Shown here piece by piece: positions 1 through 4,753 of a DNA stretch of 5,315 bases. The number at the start of each line of letters is the position of its first letter. Within the stretch, counting starts at the first letter, position 1. The stretch lies in assembly GCA_016199605.1 (NCBI GenBank), contig JACQGJ010000700.1:1-5315 (forward strand). The letters run 5' to 3'. Source of the DNA: Armatimonadota bacterium. GTDB taxonomy: Bacteria > Armatimonadota > Abditibacteriia > CG2-30-59-28. The position numbers were made by a program, and so were the translations under genes. Below the pieces are notes generated by a model. That model worked only from the letters and a program-made list of their open reading frames with translations, was not told the origin of the DNA and ran no database searches.

Positions 1-1
1 A

Positions 2-1171
2 ACTACCGACGACCCGGACATGTACCTCGTCCGGGCCGATGGTAGCGTGGACAAAAGCCACTTCAACATGCGGTACGCCGCGGGCAAAGGTCGTCACTGG
101 GTGGACTCGGCCCTCAAGGCTCACCAGCGGACGATGACGCGGCCGGCAGATATGGGTTTGCCCTTCCGCAACACCGGCTTTATCACCGACGCTCTGGAGG
201 GTTTGTATATCAGCTACGATCCGACGACGCTCGAGGACTTTGATAGGCAGCAAGTGCTCGACAGGGCGAGGCCCACAGCAGCCTCGGTCAACGGACCCCA
301 GCGCAAAGAATGGACCGCCTACAACAACGCTCTCTACGCACAAGTGGCTGCCAACCTCGCCCAGGCGTTGCGCGAGGTGTGCCCGGAGGCGAAGGTCACG
401 CTCACCGCCGGTCCCTTCGGCCCCGCAGGCACGGATGACCTGCCCCTGGCCGAGCGCATGGCCTGGGGCCGCGCCTACGATTACAACATGCCCCAGTGGT
501 ACTCGCTGCGCTACTTCGGCTCACTCTACAGCGACTTCATCGCGCGGGGAGTGGCGGCGAAGGTCTACGGCAAAGATAACGGATATCCCGAGGTCATCCC
601 CCTGCTGTGCAACTCGATGGGTGTCTGCACCGAGAGCCTGACTTGTCTGCGCTTCAAGGTCTTCGACCTCGTCTCAACCTCTCCGGTGGTCAAGGGCATC
701 GGCTACTACATCGGCACCAACGCCTTCGCCGACGCGCAGTGGATGGTGGGCGTCTCGCGCATCCACACGCTGCTGGCCGATGTCGAGGACTACTACGTCA
801 ACGATCGACGCGAGGATACGCTGGTGAAGTGTGAGAAGATTGCCGAGGGGATCAAACCCATCGAAGGGATGGATGAAGAGGGACGGCAGACGAAGCTGAT
901 CCCACAGGTGGACACTGTCTGCCGCGTGCACGTTCTCAGCCAGAAGGGCCGCCGGGCTCTGATCACACTGGTCTCACACTGCAACCAGGGAGTCGGTGAG
1001 AAGCTGCGTCTGACACTGGACCTGAAGGGCATGGGGGCCACGAGCAAGACCTTCCTGTATGACCATCTGTCGGGCCGCAAGCTGCCACTGACGCCGACGG
1101 TGGATGTAGACACCATGGCGAGCGGGAGTATAGCGATGCTTGAGGTTACCGACATCCTTCCACCGCGATAG
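2..1171 (+). CDS. Glycoside-hydrolase-like protein, 3' part (5' end outside window)
   Basis: The frame is open from the first complete codon at base 2 to the TAG at 1169-1171, giving 389 visible residues; the real start lies left of the window, so the internal ATG at 20 is probably not the start. The protein reads like the C-terminal half of a large TIM-barrel glycosidase. Strand-like stretches rich in aromatic and acidic residues (GLYISYDP, YDYNMPQWYSLRYFG, KVYGKDNGYPEVIPLLCNS, KGIGYYIGTN) alternate with amphipathic helices. From about base 905 a beta-rich tail (VCRVHVLSQKGRRALITLVS, then LRLTLDLKG and IAMLEVTD) resembles the beta-sandwich that closes many glycosidases. I cannot name a GH family or catalytic pair; D and E residues near the strand ends are only candidates. 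It is probably exported, but the signal peptide would be outside the window. The cutC-like gene starts 34 bases downstream and is probably co-transcribed. The coding frame is certain; the enzyme class is inferred from overall pattern. Confidence 0.8.
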   Translation, partial: TTDDPDMYLVRADGSVDKSHFNMRYAAGKGRHWVDSALKAHQRTMTRPADMGLPFRNTGFITDALEGLYISYDPTTLEDFDRQQVLDRARPTAASVNGPQRKEWTAYNNALYAQVAANLAQALREVCPEAKVTLTAGPFGPAGTDDLPLAERMAWGRAYDYNMPQWYSLRYFGSLYSDFIARGVAAKVYGKDNGYPEVIPLLCNSMGVCTESLTCLRFKVFDLVSTSPVVKGIGYYIGTNAFADAQWMVGVSRIHTLLADVEDYYVNDRREDTLVKCEKIAEGIKPIEGMDEEGRQTKLIPQVDTVCRVHVLSQKGRRALITLVSHCNQGVGEKLRLTLDLKGMGATSKTFLYDHLSGRKLPLTPTVDVDTMASGSIAMLEVTDILPPR

Positions 1172-1194
1172 GGGAACATTGTGAACGGAACGAT

Positions 1195-1201
1195 AAGGAG
1201 G
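1195..1201 (+). promoter_or_regulatory. Strong Shine-Dalgarno site fixing a GTG start
   Basis: The perfect AAGGAGG is followed by four bases (CAAC) and then the GTG at 1206. No in-frame ATG lies nearby and the CutC homology begins at the second or third residue (SRILLEIC), so this site decides the start. It also shows that the organism uses canonical anti-SD initiation. Confidence 0.85.
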
Positions 1202-1205
1202 CAAC

Positions 1206-1970
1206 GTGAGCAGAATACTTCTGGAAATCTGCACAGGATCCATCAACGACGCATTGGCTGCTGAAGCCGGTGGAGCTGATCGGGTAGAGCTGAACTCAAG
1301 TCTGATGCTGGGCGGTCTGACGCCATCGCTGGGAACGTTGATAGAAGCCAAACTCCTTCTGCACATCCCTGTTGCCTGTATGGTCCGGCCCCGGAGCGGT
1401 GGTTTCTGCTATACGCCGGAGGAGATGAAGGTGATGGAAGCAGACGTGGAACTCATGGTTTCTCACGGAGCGGATGGAATCGTGCTGGGTGTCCTGACGC
1501 CCAAGGGAGAAGTAGACGTTGCGCGAACGAAACGGTTGATTGAGAGCGTCGGCGACAAGGAGGTCGTATTTCACAGGGCGTTCGATGTTGTGCCCGACCC
1601 GTTTGCCGCATTGGATCAGCTTGTGGACCTCGGGGTCACGCGCATACTGACTTCCGGTCAGGAGAATTCCGCCTACAACGGGGCCGACTTGATTCGCAGA
1701 TTGATCGAGTTCGCCGCGGACAGGATAGAGATTCTGCCAGGCGGGGGGATTGACCGGTTCAACCTAAAGGACATCGTTGCTCGCACCGGATGCACGCAGG
1801 TGCACATTGCGCCGCTGGCCTCGCGGGCCGATACTTCGACGGAATCACGTCCCCATGTCTATTTTGGCGGAGAGTTGCGTCCTCCCGAGAACTCATTCAG
1901 CGTGGTGGACAGCAACGAGGTCAGAGGGGCGGTGGACATGCTCAGCGAATTGCACAGCGTGTGTTCATAG
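1206..1970 (+). CDS. cutC: CutC family TIM-barrel protein
   Basis: A complete 254-residue protein, close to the roughly 250 residues of E. coli CutC. Family signatures appear in the right order: LLEICTGS then GADRVELN and GGLTPSLG (residues 5-43), MVRPRSGGFCYT (59-70), VVFHRAFDVVPDP (120-132), RILTSGQ (146-152), ILPGGGI (176-182) and the late QVHIAP (198-203). These are the strand ends of a cytoplasmic (beta/alpha)8 barrel. Cys9 matches the Cys of the E. coli LLEIC motif. The family was named for copper homeostasis, but in E. coli the copper phenotype has been attributed to the small RNA MicL encoded at the 3' end of cutC, so the biochemical role is unsettled. Here the gene sits 34 bases behind a glycosidase-like gene, which hints at a role connected with sugar use rather than metal; that is inference. 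The GTG start is supported by AAGGAGG. Family membership is very secure, function is not. Confidence 0.95.
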   Translation: MSRILLEICTGSINDALAAEAGGADRVELNSSLMLGGLTPSLGTLIEAKLLLHIPVACMVRPRSGGFCYTPEEMKVMEADVELMVSHGADGIVLGVLTPKGEVDVARTKRLIESVGDKEVVFHRAFDVVPDPFAALDQLVDLGVTRILTSGQENSAYNGADLIRRLIEFAADRIEILPGGGIDRFNLKDIVARTGCTQVHIAPLASRADTSTESRPHVYFGGELRPPENSFSVVDSNEVRGAVDMLSELHSVCS

Positions 1971-1999
1971 CACGGATCTGTTCGCGAGAAGACCCGTGC
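1970..1999 (+). terminator. Stem-loop just after the cutC stop codon
   Basis: CACGGATCT (1971-1979) pairs with AGACCCGTG (1990-1998) with one A/C mismatch, and G1970 can pair with C1999. The loop holds TTCGCGAGAA, which could form its own three-pair helix with a GCGA (GNRA-type) tetraloop in an alternative fold. It begins on the last base of the TAG stop. There is no T-tract after it, so it is not a textbook intrinsic terminator; it could instead stabilise the 3' end of the mRNA. The pairing is seen; the function is a guess. Confidence 0.4.
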
Positions 2000-2008
2000 C
2001 GCGCGGCA
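1997..2008. repeat. 12-base perfect palindrome TGCCGCGCGGCA
   Basis: TGCCGCGCGGCA is its own reverse complement. It overlaps the end of the preceding stem-loop by a few bases and stops one base before the large inverted repeat, so three dyad-symmetric structures lie in tandem within about 110 bases after the cutC stop. It has no spacer, so it would act in DNA (cruciform or dimeric protein site) rather than as an RNA hairpin. It may be chance in GC-rich DNA. Confidence 0.35.
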
Positions 2009-2009
2009 A

Positions 2010-2082
2010 CTTCCCGTAGGATAAAGCTCCAGCTTTGTCGTCCCCCCAACACGACAAAGCTGGAGCTTTATCCTACGGGAAG
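2010..2082. repeat. Perfect 32-bp inverted repeat with 9-base loop (REP/MITE-like palindrome)
   Basis: The left arm (2010-2041) and right arm (2051-2082) are exact reverse complements over 32 bases, separated by the loop CCCCCCAAC (2042-2050). Each arm has a smaller dyad of its own: AAAGCT-CC-AGCTTT at 2023-2036 and AAAGCT-GG-AGCTTT at 2056-2069. As RNA this is an exceptionally stable hairpin that could stop or insulate transcription in either direction, although no T-tract follows on either side. Perfect arms without any compensatory drift suggest a recent insertion or gene conversion, as in REP/BIME-type palindromes or small non-autonomous elements. No flanking target-site duplication is evident and no transposase is in the window. 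The structure is certain; whether it is mobile cannot be decided from one copy. Confidence 0.93.
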
Positions 2083-2115
2083 AGATCGACCGGGGGATTC
2101 ACGAAGGGGCGGGAG

Positions 2116-2220
2116 ATGTGCAAGCGTAAGGCGAAGGTAGGATTTGAGACCGCCACCAGGCTTTGGTTTCTGATATTGTTCGCGGGGGTGAGCCGAGTGC
2201 AGGAGGATAGGCAGTCGTGA
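2116..2220 (+). pseudogene. 34-codon ORF resembling a signal-peptide N-terminus (possible gene remnant)
   Basis: The ORF runs from an ATG to TGA (2218-2220). It has a basic start (MCKRKAKVGF), a hydrophobic core (LWFLILFAGVS) and then a small polar stretch before stopping, which is the shape of a Sec signal peptide without a mature protein. A GTG overlaps its stop (GTGA at 2217-2220) and opens a 57-codon frame with no recognisable content. Best reading: the decayed 5' end of a secreted-protein gene. A chance ORF or a tiny membrane peptide are alternatives. Confidence 0.25.
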
Positions 2221-2335
2221 AGGAGAAGCAGGTGGAGGAGAGTCCCAGGCTCCGGGGAGGCTTCAATGGCTCACGGAATGGAGTGTTGTCGCGAGGATTG
2301 ATCGAACCGCAGTATCGCTCGAAGAGAGTCCCACA

Positions 2336-2583
2336 ATGCGACTGGGAGGTGAGCCAGTGGAGGTGTGTCGAACTCGGGGCGATTTGTTGATCGCAGTCCT
2401 GCTGGGGGTGAGCATTATCAGAGCACACGCGGACTCAACCCGAAAGCGACCTATCTCCTCAAGGACTTTGACAAGCCCGATCCTGTGCAGGCGAATGGCG
2501 GGGACCTGATGGAAACCGGTCTGCTGGTGAGTTTGCCGCAGAGGCGCTCGTCGTGCATCATTCAGTACCAGCGCCTGAGATGA
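2336..2583 (+). pseudogene. Remnant of a secreted alpha-galactosidase-type glycosidase (signal peptide joined out of frame to C-terminal domain)
   Basis: Two adjoining pieces in different frames look like the two ends of one gene. The frame starting at ATG 2336 gives a signal-peptide-like segment (LLIAVLLGVSIIRAHAD, residues 17-33, with AHA before D as a cleavage site) and then runs into meaningless sequence until TGA 2507-2509. From about 2425 the frame one base over, ending at TGA 2581-2583, encodes TRGLNPKATYLLKDFD, then GGDLMETGLLVSLP and CIIQYQRL. This order (LxPxATYxLxDxD, G-x-LMExGLxVxLP, xIIxYxR) is typical of the C-terminal beta-sandwich of GH36/melibiase-like alpha-galactosidases. 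The several-hundred-residue catalytic barrel that should lie between is absent. An internal deletion with loss of frame explains this. The C-terminal domain is fairly secure; that the signal peptide belongs to the same former gene is inference. A stand-alone 72-residue product from the GTG at 2365 is possible but unlikely. Confidence 0.65.
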
Positions 2584-2600
2584 ACAAATGATTTCACTGC

Positions 2601-2765
2601 ATGTGTTCCCCCCTATGCGTGCTCATGGCTTTGGCCGCGATCACGTTACGGCGTCGACTGGAGCGTCTGCGAGTTTCTGGAATGATACGTTGGGGTGCGA
2701 TGACTACGCGAGTTGTGGGAGTCAGGTTCAGAAACTGTAGCCTGAAGACTCGTGAGTTGAGATGA
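2601..2765 (+). pseudogene. 54-codon ORF with hydrophobic start (doubtful, possible remnant)
   Basis: ATG 2601 to TGA 2763-2765 encodes 54 residues. The first 16 (MCSPLCVLMALAAITL) are hydrophobic, and the rest is Arg-rich with no recognisable domain. No clear ribosome binding site precedes it. It could be another severed signal-peptide end, or chance. It ends 33 bases before the ATG of the next gene. Confidence 0.15.
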
Positions 2766-2783
2766 CCTTCCGAGGTAAAGGAC

Positions 2784-2788
2784 AGAGG
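2784..2788 (+). promoter_or_regulatory. Ribosome binding site for the gene at 2799
   Basis: AGAGG lies ten bases before the ATG at 2799, a moderate Shine-Dalgarno match at usable distance. It supports this ATG, which also places a signal sequence at the N-terminus. Confidence 0.5.
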
Positions 2789-2798
2789 TTAATTCAGC

Positions 2799-4487
2799 AT
2801 GGCACACGAACAGACGAGCGCTTGCCAGTTACAGAGACGCGGGATACTTGCTGTGTGTGGAATCGTGTTGCTTGCTATGGCAGTCCTCGCATGTGCCCTT
2901 TCACGCCGACCTTCACCCCGTGAAGTGTCTGCTGCGAGGGGCGGACTCCGGTTCCGGATTAGCCTTGACAAGGAGAAGTACCTACTGGGAGAACCAATCA
3001 TCGTCAAGGTGGTCGCCACCAATTGCACCAACCGCACGCTGCAAATCTCACGTTGGCCTATGCCTCCATTCCTCATTAGGGAAGATGCTACCACATGGGA
3101 CATCGACAAGCTCCGTGAAGCGTTTCGACGGATGCCGCGTGTCTTTATTGAGGTACACCCATACCAAACGTTGGCGAAGGTTGCGCCAGGAGACTCCGTG
3201 ACCATGTATAGTAACCTCGACGAATTTCTGCGGGGAGTTCTTCGTGAGAAATACCCGAGATGTCGGGGACGGTATCGTCTGAAGTTCAGGTATAAGCCCT
3301 GGTACAAACCTCACGGGATTCATACGGTTGCACTGCCGGCGATTACCTGGGATTTTGTTGAGAAGACTAAGGAGCAGGGCGAAGCATTCCGGGCTTTGGA
3401 GTCGTTCCGCCCCGCGGATGTGGATTTGCATTCCACGACCGCGGAGGCGTTCGCAGGCTCTTTTGACACATGTTTTGAAGCCTGTTCCGATGTTCCTGGC
3501 TATGCGGCATCTGCTGGACTACGCGCCATGTGGGTGCTTGTGGCCTTTGATAATCAGGCGGGAGACAGGGCGATCGCCCACGTTTTTGAGTCGGTTGCCT
3601 CCCTCAAGGGCATTCACCCGGTCGTCCTTGAGGATTTAAGCTTCGTTTACATCAGAGCCTTAACGGCTATGGGCCGGACGCGCGAGGCGCGGGCAGCCCT
3701 CCTGCGGTATCAGACCGACGCCAACGACCGGTTCTCAGGCTCCGGAACCCGCGCGGAACTGCATGGACTCATCGACAAAGCCGAGAAGTCATCTGTCAAC
3801 CCAATACAAGCCAAGCGTGAGCGTAAGGAAGAGCTCATGCATAGGCGTGACCGGGAATACCAAGCGAAGCGAAAATATATGGAAGCTCTGCGGAAGGCAA
3901 GATGGGACCTGGAAAGAAGCCGCCTTGCAGAATACGTTGCGGTGAGGACGCGAATGGATGAGTTGGGCGGCCCGCCCAGTGTATCGGAGCGAGACATCGC
4001 GCGAAGTGATGGGGAGATTAACCTGCTCATCAGGATTGCCGGAGACAAAGGCGAACTCGTGGACCCTATGGGCGAGCTCATAAACAAACAAGTGGAAAGC
4101 TCGGGCGCTCGATCTTTCAAGCTGAAGACAGAGGATTTTCGCAAGGTAGTTGCTCGAAGACTTGCGAATCGTCAAAGGTTGGGGCTGACACCGGAACAGT
4201 TATGCAAGAAGCGTTACGACCTCCAGCGACAACGAAACCGTGAGTATGAAGACTTTCGCAGACACATGATAAGTGGCCCCGTGACGGAAGAAGAAAGGAG
4301 ACTTATGCGATCGAGGAAGGAAATCGACGCGGAGGTAGACCGGGCAGTCGCGGCTGGCACTATCCATGACAGCCCTAATCTGAAGAGTTACAGCACGGAC
4401 AAGGTGGAGACAATGGGATCCTACCGGTGGATCTTGGAGCTAAACAATATGCGGAAGATGAACGCGCTGAGGAAGAAACGACGATAG
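2799..4487 (+). CDS. Predicted lipoprotein with beta-sandwich, TPR-like helices and coiled-coil repeat; family unknown
   Basis: A 562-residue protein I cannot assign to a named family. A basic start (RR at 13-14) and hydrophobic core (16-29) lead to VLAC with Cys32, an acceptable lipobox, so it is probably a lipoprotein; an uncleaved membrane anchor is the alternative. Residues about 50-180 look like an Ig-type beta-sandwich: LRFRISLDKEKYLLGEPIIV is the pattern of bacterial domains that begin 'Y-x-L-G-E-P-I', and GRYRLKFRYKPW would be a closing strand. Residues about 195-330 are helical, with a TPR-like hairpin (YIRALTAMGRTREARAALLRY, 284-304). From about 335 to the end the chain is strongly charged and coiled-coil-like, with two related units near 379-407 and 482-509 (EY....R..M, then P, E and RS..EI). 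The C-terminus is very basic (RKKRR). Cys76, Cys155, Cys225 and Cys229 could form disulphides. Base composition looks lower in GC than the flanking glycosidase and propeller genes. Its stop codon overlaps the next possible start. Likely role: an envelope scaffold or adaptor, which is inference only. Confidence 0.85.
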   Translation: MAHEQTSACQLQRRGILAVCGIVLLAMAVLACALSRRPSPREVSAARGGLRFRISLDKEKYLLGEPIIVKVVATNCTNRTLQISRWPMPPFLIREDATTWDIDKLREAFRRMPRVFIEVHPYQTLAKVAPGDSVTMYSNLDEFLRGVLREKYPRCRGRYRLKFRYKPWYKPHGIHTVALPAITWDFVEKTKEQGEAFRALESFRPADVDLHSTTAEAFAGSFDTCFEACSDVPGYAASAGLRAMWVLVAFDNQAGDRAIAHVFESVASLKGIHPVVLEDLSFVYIRALTAMGRTREARAALLRYQTDANDRFSGSGTRAELHGLIDKAEKSSVNPIQAKRERKEELMHRRDREYQAKRKYMEALRKARWDLERSRLAEYVAVRTRMDELGGPPSVSERDIARSDGEINLLIRIAGDKGELVDPMGELINKQVESSGARSFKLKTEDFRKVVARRLANRQRLGLTPEQLCKKRYDLQRQRNREYEDFRRHMISGPVTEEERRLMRSRKEIDAEVDRAVAAGTIHDSPNLKSYSTDKVETMGSYRWILELNNMRKMNALRKKRR

Positions 4488-4753
4488 TGCCGCCTGTGCA
4501 AGTCGACAAATCTCATCTATGCAAGGTGTATTTCTGCCTCTGGTGTGCCTGCCTATTCTTGATGGTTACATTTGCCTACGCACGGGATCGTGGCGGTCAC
4601 CCAATAAAGTGCCCATCGTGGTCGCTGCCTGCCAGCGTGTGCAAAGCGTCCGCAGCAGGACGATGGACCTTGTGGGTCCGAACGAGCGGGGCAAGACGGG
4701 ATGAGATTGAGGCCGTATATTTGATCTCAGTCTTGAGTCATGGGGAAAGATGA
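4487..4753 (+). CDS. Possible 88-residue secreted Cys-rich protein, coupled by overlaps
   Basis: A GTG at 4487 shares its first base with the last base of the upstream TAG, and the TGA at 4751-4753 overlaps the next gene's ATG as ATGA. The frame therefore fits exactly between two genes with overlaps at both ends, the layout of translationally coupled genes. The N-terminus has the form of a signal peptide: K8, K13, a hydrophobic core (VYFCLWCACLFLMVTFA) and then YAR-D as a possible cleavage region. The mature part is short (about 55 residues), with Cys in IKCPSW and SVCKAS, and matches no family I know. GAGGA at 4469-4473 is rather far from the GTG, so initiation would lean on coupling. Codon use is not distinctive. 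It could be a decayed gene or a chance frame. Confidence 0.4.
   Translation: MPPVQVDKSHLCKVYFCLWCACLFLMVTFAYARDRGGHPIKCPSWSLPASVCKASAAGRWTLWVRTSGARRDEIEAVYLISVLSHGER

Larger units (their letters stand above)
1971..2798. other. Gene-poor interval of about 830 bases
   Basis: No intact gene that I can support lies between the cutC stop and the ATG at 2799. The first 110 bases hold three dyad-symmetric structures. The rest holds fragments: a 34-codon ORF with a signal-peptide-like end (2116-2220), a broken glycosidase gene (2336-2583) and a 54-codon ORF starting MCSPLCVLMALAAIT (2601-2765). Reverse-strand ORFs here have no recognisable domain. I see no tRNA-like cloverleaf, CRISPR repeat or convincing sigma-70 promoter, although a promoter for the gene at 2799 may lie in the last 200 bases. 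Confidence 0.6.

Noticed and set aside
240..641. Forward 133-codon ORF within the first gene
   Set aside because: Its Arg/Pro/Ser/Thr-rich translation is a typical shifted-frame artefact of GC-rich coding DNA.
793..1179. Reverse-strand ORF of 128 codons
   Set aside because: It lies opposite the glycosidase-like gene, whose frame has convincing protein content; the reverse product is Ser/Arg/Pro-rich and meaningless.
2010..2082. CRISPR repeat or tRNA gene in the palindromic region
   Set aside because: There is only one copy, no spacer pattern and no cloverleaf; the symmetry is a simple perfect hairpin.
1777..2140. Two forward ORFs crossing the end of cutC
   Set aside because: They overlap the conserved C-terminal part of CutC in other frames and one runs through the hairpin; the translations are Arg-rich and without motifs.
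2217..2390. 57-codon ORF from a GTG overlapping the stop of the 34-codon ORF (GTGA)
   Set aside because: The overlap looks like coupling, but the encoded peptide is polar and low in structure with no recognisable motif, and it runs across the start of the broken glycosidase.
2466..2500. TTGACA-like promoter box
   Set aside because: TTGACA occurs at about 2468 inside the glycosidase remnant, with no matching -10 box at 16-18 bases; it codes for the conserved DFDK stretch.
4519..4704. Alternative 61-codon ORF starting MQGVFLPLVCLPILDG
   Set aside because: It overlaps the 88-codon frame in another phase, has no clear ribosome binding site, and does not fit the overlaps with the neighbouring genes.
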